Source: Marinilabiliaceae bacterium UBA5213 (GTDB lineage Bacteria; Bacteroidota; Bacteroidia; Bacteroidales; Marinilabiliaceae). From it: 9,651 bases of DNA. The notes under the pieces are model-generated. The model saw only the letters and a program-made list of their open reading frames with translations. It made no database searches and was not told the origin of the DNA. Positions 1 to 7,900 of this stretch are shown here, in pieces. The position numbers and the translations under genes are program-made. The stretch's first letter is position 1, and every line of letters begins with the position of its first letter. The stretch lies in assembly GCA_002412555.1 (NCBI GenBank), contig DHVH01000221.1:1-9651 (forward strand), given 5' to 3'.

Positions 1-1
1 G

Positions 2-880
2 CCTGAAACGGGCATCGGCTTTTGGTTCAGCACTTTTGGACGTCCCGACATCTACGGCGAAGGTTTTGCCCTCTATCCCTTTATCAATTTCCGGCTGTTT
101 CAACTGGGGCAGTTGCAGGCAAAATCGCGTGTGGCACTGGGATTGGGCTATGCCAACAAGCCCTTTGAAGTGGGCGTTAACACGTATAATACGGTCTTCG
201 GTTCGCATCTGAATGCCTTCATTGGTTTGGGACTTCTGCTCAACTACCCGCTTACCGACCGGGTATCGCTTTCGGCCAGTTTATCGCTCAACCACATGAG
301 CAATGGCTCTTCCCGAAAACCCAACAACGGCATTAATACGGCCACCTTTACACTGGGTGCTATCTACGAACTGGTACCTGTGAAAGAGCCCGACTACCAC
401 CCTGCCAGTGCCCCACCCTCCTCCAAACGAGAATGGCTCGCTACGCTAAGTGCAGGTCGAAACCAGGCAGCAGCCTACAATCCCACTATTTACTGGTCGG
501 GCAGCCTCACCACCACCCACCTTTGGTACAAAAACAAGACACGGGCATACGGACTGGGGCTGGATTTGATTCGCTTTGGGGGAGCGCCACTGGCATCCAA
601 AAACTTCCAGGACATTGACGAAAACGACGTTTATAGCTATAAAGATGAACTGTATGCCGGTCTGTTTGCTACCGCAGAATCGCACATGGGCTCTACCGCG
701 CTTTATATTGCAGCGGGTGGTTACATCTACCATGCTACCAAACCAAGACAGCCGGTTTATGCCCGCTTAGGTGTGCGGCAAAGACTGACAGGGAACCTTT
801 TGGCCCATTTTGGGATTAAGGCGAACTTCTTTACGGCAGAGTTTATTGAGTTGGGGCTGGGGTATAGGTGGGGGAGATAG
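2..880 (+). CDS. Acyloxyacyl hydrolase (PagL-like lipid A deacylase), 5'-truncated by the window
   Basis: The frame is open from base 2 to the TAG at 878-880, giving 292 visible residues. The start lies upstream of the window; the TTG at 113 is internal, because family-like sequence (GIGFWFSTFGRPDIYGEG...) is already being read before it. The family consists of outer-membrane beta-barrels that remove an acyl chain from lipid A. The signature HMSNGSSRKPNNGIN is encoded from 293 and matches the PagL H-x-S-N motif: the likely catalytic His is at 293-295 and Ser at 299-301. In Pseudomonas PagL the third catalytic residue is a Glu 14 residues after the His; here that position is Asn (335-337). A second half of about 160 residues ends in alternating beta-strand sequence and LGLGYRWGR, a typical outer-membrane barrel end; Bacteroidota members are usually longer than PagL, as here. 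It is followed 106 bp downstream by a same-strand lipoprotein gene, possibly co-transcribed. The family call is fairly sure; lipid A as the actual substrate is inferred. Confidence 0.8.
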   Translation, partial: PETGIGFWFSTFGRPDIYGEGFALYPFINFRLFQLGQLQAKSRVALGLGYANKPFEVGVNTYNTVFGSHLNAFIGLGLLLNYPLTDRVSLSASLSLNHMSNGSSRKPNNGINTATFTLGAIYELVPVKEPDYHPASAPPSSKREWLATLSAGRNQAAAYNPTIYWSGSLTTTHLWYKNKTRAYGLGLDLIRFGGAPLASKNFQDIDENDVYSYKDELYAGLFATAESHMGSTALYIAAGGYIYHATKPRQPVYARLGVRQRLTGNLLAHFGIKANFFTAEFIELGLGYRWGR

Positions 881-893
881 GGAAAACAGGTTA

Positions 894-946
894 TTAGGTC
901 GAGAGGTTGAGAGGTTGTTAGGTCGAGAGGTTGTTAGGTTAAGAGG
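894..946 (+). repeat. Short degenerate tandem repeat, TTAGGTCGAGAGGTTG units
   Basis: Two exact 16-bp copies of TTAGGTCGAGAGGTTG lie at 894-909 and 918-933. They are separated by an extra AGAGGTTG (910-917) and followed by a decayed third unit, TTAGGTTAAGAGG (934-946). The tract is purine-rich, has no plausible coding role, and sits between the acyloxyacyl hydrolase stop and the lipoprotein start. It may be a slippage-prone spacer or a member of a dispersed intergenic repeat family; one window cannot tell. I saw no TAnnTTTG promoter element in this gap. Confidence 0.7.
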
Positions 947-986
947 GATAGGAAGAGTTAAAAGGCATTTTAGAAATGGAGATGGT

Positions 987-1733
987 ATGAAGCATATAGT
1001 TATTGCGATATTGGTATTAGCGATGTTGGCGGGTTGTAGTTATATTACGGACCTGAAGCGGACGGGTGATGAAATCACTCAGGATATGGGGTGGTCGGGG
1101 GCGGATGAAATTGAAATATGGGCGCCGGTGCGACTCATCCTCGTGAATAGTGAAAGTTCTGCCTTGCAATTAACGGGCATGGAATTTATTGTGGAGGGCT
1201 ATGACCTGATTCAGGAAGAGAATAAACTGATCATCCGGCACCAAAACATTGACTGGCTGCAGGATAGTAAAATTGCTGATTTATACGTTTACAGCTCGGA
1301 GTTCAACCGCATCACTGCCAATGCGCCCTGTCAAATTACCACCAATAATGATACGCTACTCATCAACCATTTATCTCTTGTGGTTAATGGCAAAGGCATC
1401 TATACGACCAGCGATATGATTTTAAAGGGCAGCGCATTGTCTATTTCGGTTTTCGGAGGAATCAATAAAAGCAAACACACGCTTGCAGGTCAAGTGGATA
1501 ACGTCACCTACCACATCCAGGGAGGCACCGACATTGATGCATTGGAGTTAGCGACCAAAAGCACGACTGTAGTGCATAAATCCTACGGAGATTGCTACTT
1601 AAATGCACGCGATCAATTAATGGTAACCATTTATTCAACAGGCAATGTCTTCTTTACCGGCTCACCTGAGCTGACCTTTGAACAGCGCCAAAATACCCTC
1701 ATGACCGCCACCGGCAAAGCCATCCCATTCTGA
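987..1733 (+). CDS. Lipoprotein with head-GIN (DUF2807) beta-helix domain
   Basis: This encodes 248 residues. The start at 987 is chosen because it gives a classic lipoprotein signal: MKHI, a hydrophobic core, then lipobox L14-A15-G16-C17. A GGAG at 978-981 lies 5 nt upstream. A longer in-frame start at 810 would overlap the upstream gene and translate the tandem repeat, so it is rejected. After the lipidated Cys17, residues 40-235 are short alternating beta strands of the kind seen in the DUF2807 'putative auto-transporter adhesin, head GIN' family. The C-terminal segment DQLMVTIYSTGNVFFTGSPELTF (209-231) fits that family's usual final repeat, with STG in place of the commoner GSG. The Cys115 and Cys203 side chains are also visible. 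Lipidation implies attachment to a periplasm- or outside-facing membrane leaflet. Its molecular role is unknown for the whole family. It lies on the same strand as the acyloxyacyl hydrolase and is probably read from the same transcript. Confidence 0.78.
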   Translation: MKHIVIAILVLAMLAGCSYITDLKRTGDEITQDMGWSGADEIEIWAPVRLILVNSESSALQLTGMEFIVEGYDLIQEENKLIIRHQNIDWLQDSKIADLYVYSSEFNRITANAPCQITTNNDTLLINHLSLVVNGKGIYTTSDMILKGSALSISVFGGINKSKHTLAGQVDNVTYHIQGGTDIDALELATKSTTVVHKSYGDCYLNARDQLMVTIYSTGNVFFTGSPELTFEQRQNTLMTATGKAIPF

Positions 1734-2068
1734 TCAAATCTGGTCAACAAATTTCCATAATACAACACCACATTGTTGGTTATGTGACAACAAATAATAA
1801 GGACAAGGCGTTCGAAGCTGGTGAAAGCCAACCATTACTCAAAGCTTGTTCATAAAGTTTTATTTACAAGGGATGCGTAGTCGCCAAAAGCGCAGTTCGA
1901 ACGCAGTGAGATTCCGATGCCTAAAACTTATTTACTTCGGAACAAAAGCATCGAGAAGTTCCGATTTGTCGGAATATGACTTTTCGCAAATGAGCATTTT
2001 TGCGACAAGCGTAACAGTCTATCCCAATTTTTCGGAACAGTAAATGGGGCTTTAGGGACAAACCTTAA
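1734..2068. other. Gene-free gap between convergent genes
   Basis: These 335 bases separate the 3' ends of the lipoprotein gene and thrA. I see no credible gene: the only sizeable ORF (65 codons, 1846-2043) has no recognisable protein features and lies largely over inverted repeats. Apart from the palindromic cluster annotated separately, the gap has a palindrome GTTCGAAC (1895-1902) flanked by direct CGCAG repeats (1891-1895 and 1902-1906). No canonical hairpin-plus-T-run terminator is obvious for either gene. Confidence 0.7.
1912..2037. repeat. Interleaved inverted-repeat cluster (TTCCGA/TCGGAA), REP-like candidate
   Basis: The hexamer TTCCGA or its reverse complement TCGGAA occurs five times in 126 bp: 1912-1917 and 1959-1964 (TTCCGA), and 1937-1942, 1969-1974 and 2032-2037 (TCGGAA). 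Possible stems compete. TTCCGA-tttg-TCGGAA forms a tight hairpin at 1959-1974. TCGGAAC (1937-1943) can pair with GTTCCGA (1958-1964). TTCCGATGC (1912-1920) can pair with GCATCGaGAA (1948-1956) with one bulge. A separate hairpin CGCAAA...TTTGCG lies at 1985-2004. The cluster sits where two transcripts converge, so it may act as a two-way terminator or RNA 3' end, or be a copy of a dispersed palindromic element. The structure is visible; the role is inferred. Confidence 0.55.
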
Positions 2069-4501
2069 TTAGACGTTGGCGACCTTGATAATATCCGCAA
2101 AAACCCCCGCCGCCGTCACATCGGCTCCGGCGCCATAGCCTTTTACTTGCATGGGGTGTTCGTTGTAGTTCTCAGACCAGATCAGAATGATATTATTACT
2201 GCCCTCCAAATCGTAAAAGGGATGCGTTTTATCTACTTCTATCAGTCCAACCTGTGCCTTACCCTCTGATAAACGCGCAGCATAGCGCAAGCGTTTACCC
2301 TCTTTTGCCAACTTCTGACGACGGGCCTCAAAGACAGGATTCAGTTCGCTTACTTTTTCCATAAAGGCTTCCAATGAAGGGAGGTTAAGATATTCTGCAG
2401 GAACGAAGGGCTCCACTACTACATCTTCCAGTTCAAGGGGATAACCCGACTCGCGTGCCAGTATCAACAACTTGCGCACCACATCCGTTCCACTTAAATC
2501 CACTCGCGGATCAGGCTCACTGAAGCCCTTCTCTTTGGCTTCCAGGATCACTTCCGACAAGGGCTTCTCCTCTGAAAGTGTGTTCACTATGAAATTAAGC
2601 GTGCCCGAAACTACTGCTTCCAGCCGTTCTATTTTATCACCACTGCGCACCAAATCATTAATGGGCGCAATAATTGGCAGTCCGGCCCCCACATTGGTCT
2701 CAAAGAAGAACCTGACCCCTTTTTCGCGGGCAGTCCTTTTTAAACGACTGTAGTGTTCGTAGGTCGAAGAACTGGCAATTTTATTGGCTGTTACCACCGA
2801 GACGTTAGCCTCCAGCAAGGCCAGATAAACATCCGCGACCTCTTCACTGGCGGTGCAATCCACAAACACGCTATTGGCCACGTTCATGGCGATGATTTTA
2901 TCCTTAAAATCATCGATACTACCGGGCGTACCGCCGTTGTTCAGCTGCTCTATTACTTTGTCGGGATCAATGCCCTCTCTATCGAGCAACATGGATTGGC
3001 TACCGGCTACGCCAACTAAACGAATGCGCAGGCGATTTTCCTTTTGCAATTTTTTAGTCTGAGCACTTATCTTATTCAACAACTTGCTACCAACAGTGCC
3101 CTTCCCGGCCAAAAAGAGATTTAGCCGTGAATAATCTGACAAAAAGAAGGCTTCATGAATCACATTCAGGGCCTTACGAATGTCGCGCTCTTTAATGACA
3201 AAAGATATATTTATCTCGGATCCACCCTGCGCAATGGCAAAAACGTTCACCCCGTTTTTGCCCACACTGTTAAACAGTTGTCCGGCAATTCCGGTGGTTT
3301 GCTTCATTTTTTCGCCCACAATGGCCACGACAGCCATTTCATCATCCACCATCACCCGATTGATCTGGCGATTGGCCATCTCCCGGTAGAACTCATTCTC
3401 AATGGCCACTCGGGCAACAGCGGTCTGCTCGGTTTCAATCACCAGACTAATGCTGTTCTCCGATGAAGCCTGGGAAATAAGGATTACATTAACATCACGG
3501 GCGGCCAGACAGGAAAACAAGCGCATGGAAATACCGGTCACTCCTACCATGCCTATTCCCTGCACGGTTACCAAAGACACATCTTTAATGGAGGAGATGC
3601 CCTTTATTTGCTGGGCCACAGCTGATTCAGCCATGTGGCTGATCAGGGTGCCTTTGGCATTGGGATTAAAGGTGTTTTTTATAAGGATGGGCACCTTTTT
3701 CTGGAAAGCAGGAATAATGGTAGGCGGATAAATCACTTTCGCACCAAAGTGCGAAAGCTCCATGGCTTCGGCATAGCTTAGGTTATCAATGCAATAGGCG
3801 CGACTGATTACCCGCGGGTCAGCCGTCATAAACCCATCCACATCGGTCCATATTTCCAGCGTAACAGCATCAAAAGCGGCAGCCAATAAGGCAGCGGTAT
3901 AATCGGAACCACCCCGACCGAGTGTGGTATTCTCATTCTTTTCATTGCTGCTGATAAACCCCGGAAACAGCGAAAGCGCACCCAATTGACCTTTCACCTC
4001 TGCCAACAATTGATCGGTTTCACTGGTACGAACCTGATTGCGGCCATATTCGAGGTTGGTTTTTATATATTGTCGACTGTCGAACCATTTAGCACCTAAA
4101 TAGGTGGCAATAATTTTAGAGGATATCCTTTCTCCAATTCCGGATAAACTTTCAAAGCTTTTGCGACTTAATTCACGAATTAAAAATACCCCCTTCAGTA
4201 TAATGCGCAACTCCTCTATATCATGTTCAATCAGCTTTGTAGCTTTATTTACGCCGCCAGGATCAAACAATTTGGAGATGATTTGCTGATGGGTTTCTAT
4301 AATGGATTGTAAGTGATCGAAACAGGCTTCGTTGCCGGCACCGGCCATGTGCGCAGTTTTAATTAACCTGTCGGTAATACCTCCAACTGCTGACACCACA
4401 ACTACAACGGGTTCATTTTTAATGGCTAAAACAATTTCCTTAACCCTGGCAATGGTTTCTGCAGAACCTACGGAAGTCCCTCCGAATTTCAAAACTCTCA
4501 T
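2069..4501 (-). CDS. thrA: Bifunctional aspartokinase / homoserine dehydrogenase
   Basis: This is a complete 810-residue protein, close to the 820 of E. coli ThrA. It catalyses the first step (aspartate to aspartyl phosphate) and third step (aspartate semialdehyde to homoserine) of the threonine/methionine branch, in the cytoplasm. Start ATG at 4499-4501 is chosen because it gives the canonical MRVLKFGGTSVGS N-terminus. The kinase domain has KFGGTSVGS (5-13), GRGGSDYTAA (195-204) and WTDVDGFMTADPR (218-230). Two ACT-type regulatory segments follow, at about 311-355 and 391-436. The dehydrogenase domain has the nucleotide loop GKGTVG (466-471), VTANK (570-574), ETNVGAGLPI (601-610), SGTLNF (632-637) and DPRVDLSGTDVVRK, whose D673 and K677 match the catalytic Asp/Lys of yeast homoserine dehydrogenase. 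All key residues appear present. The ACT domains imply feedback control, as in the family. No thrB or thrC lies beside it on either side, unlike common thrABC operons. Confidence 0.97.
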   Translation of the reverse strand: MRVLKFGGTSVGSAETIARVKEIVLAIKNEPVVVVVSAVGGITDRLIKTAHMAGAGNEACFDHLQSIIETHQQIISKLFDPGGVNKATKLIEHDIEELRIILKGVFLIRELSRKSFESLSGIGERISSKIIATYLGAKWFDSRQYIKTNLEYGRNQVRTSETDQLLAEVKGQLGALSLFPGFISSNEKNENTTLGRGGSDYTAALLAAAFDAVTLEIWTDVDGFMTADPRVISRAYCIDNLSYAEAMELSHFGAKVIYPPTIIPAFQKKVPILIKNTFNPNAKGTLISHMAESAVAQQIKGISSIKDVSLVTVQGIGMVGVTGISMRLFSCLAARDVNVILISQASSENSISLVIETEQTAVARVAIENEFYREMANRQINRVMVDDEMAVVAIVGEKMKQTTGIAGQLFNSVGKNGVNVFAIAQGGSEINISFVIKERDIRKALNVIHEAFFLSDYSRLNLFLAGKGTVGSKLLNKISAQTKKLQKENRLRIRLVGVAGSQSMLLDREGIDPDKVIEQLNNGGTPGSIDDFKDKIIAMNVANSVFVDCTASEEVADVYLALLEANVSVVTANKIASSSTYEHYSRLKRTAREKGVRFFFETNVGAGLPIIAPINDLVRSGDKIERLEAVVSGTLNFIVNTLSEEKPLSEVILEAKEKGFSEPDPRVDLSGTDVVRKLLILARESGYPLELEDVVVEPFVPAEYLNLPSLEAFMEKVSELNPVFEARRQKLAKEGKRLRYAARLSEGKAQVGLIEVDKTHPFYDLEGSNNIILIWSENYNEHPMQVKGYGAGADVTAAGVFADIIKVANV

Positions 4502-4560
4502 CTTACAATTTTTAAACTTATGTTCAATTTTATTGACTGCAAAAAAGCATATTCTTCCAG

Positions 4561-4590
4561 CAAAAATACATAAAAATACCAAGCCACAAA
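4561..4590 (-). promoter_or_regulatory. Candidate Bacteroidota promoter for thrA
   Basis: Read on the minus strand, TTTG (4590-4587) is followed after 18 bp by TATTTTTG (4568-4561). This fits the Bacteroidota sigma-ABfr pattern of TTTG at -33 and TAnnTTTG at -7. The predicted transcript would start near 4554, leaving about 50 nt before the thrA ATG. That is too short for a long peptide-type attenuator. The surrounding DNA is very AT-rich, so chance matches are possible. Confidence 0.5.
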
Positions 4591-4708
4591 GCAACAGAGG
4601 GCTAATAAACCAAGGTCTTGATTGTCAACCCATAAAAAATTATACAAAATGTAACAAAACTTAACCCAAATGAGTATAAATACATGCAAAACGATTTTTA
4701 TTGAAACT

Positions 4709-4741
4709 TTTGAATAATAAATACAATTTTTAGTAAGTTTG
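4709..4741 (+). promoter_or_regulatory. Candidate Bacteroidota promoter for the giant secreted protein
   Basis: TTTG at 4709-4712 is followed after 21 bp by TAAGTTTG (4734-4741), matching TAnnTTTG at -7. Transcription would start near 4748, giving a 5' leader of about 190 nt before the ATG at 4938. The match to the -7 consensus is exact at all six fixed positions. The region is AT-rich, so mapping of the RNA 5' end would be needed for certainty. Confidence 0.5.
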
Positions 4742-4841
4742 TCGACTTGGTTTTTGAGCAGCGGCTTAAAATTAAGTTTACACATTAGGCCTTTTTATCT
4801 TCAAATGTTAAATAGGACAATTGAAAAGAAAGGCAGACACA

Positions 4842-4902
4842 CAGGAAACTGCACCAAGACTTAATCATATCTCGTAACCAGGATGTGATTAGGTATTTCC
4901 TG
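4842..4902 (+). promoter_or_regulatory. Long stem-loop in the 5' leader of the giant secreted protein
   Basis: CTTAATCATATC (4860-4871) pairs along its whole length with GATGTGATTAGG (4882-4893): 12 bp including two G-U pairs, closing a 10-nt loop (TCGTAACCAG, 4872-4881). Outside it, CAGGAAA (4842-4848) pairs perfectly with TTTCCTG (4896-4902), with an 11-nt/2-nt asymmetric internal loop between the stems. The hairpin ends 35 nt before the start codon, and the remaining leader is A-rich and unpaired-looking. It has no T-run directly after it, so it is not a standard terminator. It may be an mRNA-stability or translation-control element; I recognise no known riboswitch class. Confidence 0.5.
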
Positions 4903-4937
4903 CCATAAATATTTTAAAAAACCAAACCCCCATTGCC

Positions 4938-7900
4938 ATGAAAAAATTGACTCTAATTTTAATGGTAACTTATAGCTTAATGCTATTAAGCGCAGTAGAC
5001 CTTAACGCCCAGGTAGATCAAACCTTTTGGTTTGTGGCTCCTGAAACGACTCGTGCCCATGCCAAAACACCTGGAATTCTGAGGATTACCGCCTTTGAGG
5101 ATGCGGCTGTTGTTCGGATTTCGCAACCGGCCAATGCCGGTAATTTCCAACCCATTACCATCACTGTTCCTGCCAATTCTCAGGAAAAGGTAGAATTCCA
5201 CGATTATGGACAAAATATTAAAGCCTTCAACAGTGTTGGCAACTGGGTGGACAATCAGAACATTGAACCTCCCAGGCGGGCTGACAATTCATTGATTTAT
5301 GAGCAAATGCTTTGGTCCATCGAAAATGGCACCTTAGATGCTGTGCGATGGAACGATGCCATTGTTCTCAACCACGACTGGGTGGGATTTCCTACCAGTA
5401 ACAACGACCCAGTGGTAACCAGTCCGGATCTGATCCCCATATTAAATAAGGGCTTACTCATAGAATCAACTAATGGTGCCAACATTGCGGTATATTATGA
5501 GGTGGCCAACCCTAGAAACCCTGAAAGATTTAACCTAAAAGGAAGAAATGCTCTGGGGACAGAATTCTTAATCCCTTCCCAGAACAGATTCTACAATTTT
5601 GGAGGAACGTCCAGAGCGCGTGAAAAAGTAGATCTCGTGGCCACTGAAAACAACACAACCATCACCATTAATTTCGACAGAAACATTCATAATTTTGTGG
5701 GGAAACCAGCCACTGGTAACTCATTTACCATCACCCTTGATCGGGGACAAACATTCTCGCTGAGATCTAATTCCCAGGCAAGGTTGGAGCACCTAGGGGG
5801 TATATTTGTGCAATCCAACAAGAGTATTGCTGTTACTATTTCTGATGACTCCATCATTGAATCCAGCAGCTATACCCATTACGATTTAGTTGGAGATCAA
5901 CTAATCCCCATCAGCATTACAGGTACCCGGTACATTGCTATGCACCCTTCCTATGGGACTACTTTTGGTACATCTTACGGCTATTCACATGCCGCTTCAG
6001 TTTCCAATCTGGTATTTATCTGGCCGGTGGGTGACCCAACAGTAATCAGAATTAACGGAGACGCTGTCAAAGAGGGTGCCGGTGACAAACTCTTTTCAAG
6101 AGGGCAATTCCATGTAGAAAGCATCTCGGAGAATGGTATTTACATTGAGTCCAGCCAGCCCGTAATTGTATACCAAATATCAAGTTACGGTTATGAATTG
6201 GGAAGTGCAGTTTTACCGGCCCTAGAGTGCACAGGATCCAAACAAGTAAGTTTTGCAAGGGTTTATAATGCTAACTTTTTTATTCAAATACTGACCAAGA
6301 ATAAAAATATTCTGGACGAAAACGGGCAGAATAATTTTGAGGCCTTTGATCAAAATGGAAACTCTCTCACCGATGTTCTTTTCAGCACACCAGCAGGGTC
6401 GTCGGTCGGTTGGACTTTGGTAGGCAATACCCCCTTCACCGGAGAAGAGCAATGGTACTCTTTTGTGAAGTACTTTTCAGCTGGAGCAGGATTCAATACA
6501 GGCGATGTGGTTACTGTTCGATTTAAAGAGACCGCCAGCACGGATGCCATATATGATGATGAACTATTTCATTTGAGTGTGTTGGATGCCAATGGTGCCA
6601 GTATGAGTTTTGGCTATTTTTCGTCATATAACTCGGTGGCCATTTCTGGTCCCAGTGCCATGTGTATTGGTAATGACGTGGAACTACGTACCAATGGCGT
6701 CATCGCCAATTGGTACCGCGCACCCAACGATATTGAACCGTTTGAGATCAATAAGAGTGTTATTCTAGTTACTGAACCGGGCCAATACTGGGTGGAAATT
6801 CCTAATTCCAGTTGTCAGTCCTCAGACCCCATCAACATCGACTACATCATTCCCGATTTTGATTTAGGACCAGACACAACTGTCTGCCCCGGCGAAACAG
6901 TAGAATTGGGGATCGAAGAACTGGTATATTCGGCTGAATACAGCTGGTATGTGAATGATGTTTTGGTGCCCAATCACAATACCTTTACCTATTCTTTGGT
7001 GACGTCTCCCAATAGCGTCTATAATGTTATTCTGCACGTTGAGACCAATGTGGAAGGAATTGTGTGTGTGCATTCAGATACCATTGTTGTGAATTCTGGT
7101 CCGGAACCATTGATTTCTCTTGGCGCAAATGAATCCGTTTGTGCCGGGTCAGAACTAAGAACGGACTATTATGACTACCTGACCTACGAATGGGTATTCG
7201 GTGGTACTGTTATCTCCAACGACACCTATATTGTACCTAGTGTTGTAGGGGATTACACACTTACGGTAAGTACTGCAGATGGCTGTACTTTGGTTCAGGA
7301 AATAACTGTGGATATTAATGCATTGCCAGTGGTCACCCTAGCGGATCAGATGGCCTGTATTGGCAACCCTGCCATATTCACTCCGGTAGTTACAACAACT
7401 GCTCCTAGTTATGGTTTACTTTGGTCTAATGGCTCAAACAATCCATCTATCACTCTTACAGAACCCAACGAGAATTTTGGAGTAGAGGTTACTGATGCCC
7501 ATGGTTGTAAAGCAGAGGCTTTTGCATCGTTTGGCTGGCATAACGAAACCGTTTTCCCATCCGACACGATATTGATGTGTTACTCCAATCTGCTGACAGT
7601 GGAGATTGAGGATAGTTTTGTCCCAGGAAGTTATATATGGACCTACGACCCAGATCCATTAAGCGGCGGGGGGCCTGTACCTTTGAATGGCACCAGTCAA
7701 AACGCGACAGACCATGTTTTAACCATCCAGGCCGAAATAAATGCCGATACCTGGTCGGGACGCTACTATGTAGAAGCTTTAGACAGCCATAGTTGTCCAG
7801 TTGACTCCTATTTCGACTTGATAATCACCCCTATACCAAACTTGCAACTCATTCAACCACAGGTTGCACTGGGCGATCCCCGCATGTGTGAGGGTGATAC

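Larger units (their letters stand above)
4502..4937. other. Divergent intergenic region between thrA and the giant secreted protein
   Basis: This 436-bp AT-rich region lies between two genes pointing away from each other. It holds one candidate promoter in each direction, with the two -33 elements about 120 bp apart, and the structured leader of the rightward gene. A 95-codon minus-strand ORF (4498-4785) overlaps the thrA start by ATGA. I do not accept it as a gene, because its composition looks like translated AT-rich non-coding DNA and it would extend well upstream of the thrA promoter candidate. Confidence 0.65.

Noticed and set aside
446..733. Antisense ORF inside the acyloxyacyl hydrolase gene
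   Set aside because: It lies opposite a well-supported coding frame and has no family features, so it is a shadow ORF.
810..986. In-frame N-terminal extension of the lipoprotein gene (start at 810)
   Set aside because: It overlaps the upstream coding region and translates the AGGTTG tandem repeat. The start at 987 gives a textbook lipoprotein signal with a nearby GGAG.
1846..2043. 65-codon plus-strand ORF in the convergent gap
   Set aside because: It has no recognisable domain, signal or ribosome site, and much of it is inverted-repeat sequence. It is better explained as a chance reading of a palindromic element.
2472..3731. Several plus-strand ORFs of 69-109 codons opposite thrA
   Set aside because: All are antisense shadows of a highly conserved enzyme, with no recognisable protein features of their own.
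4502..4594. 31-residue N-terminal extension of thrA
   Set aside because: Aspartokinases begin almost exactly at MRVLKFGGTS. The extension is translated AT-rich intergenic DNA and would overlap the candidate promoter.
4498..4785. 95-codon minus-strand ORF overlapping the thrA start by ATGA; considered as a translationally coupled leader gene
   Set aside because: It is rich in Ile/Leu/Phe/Lys, as expected of AT-rich non-coding DNA, has only one Thr and so does not look like a thr attenuator peptide, and extends upstream of the best thrA promoter candidate.
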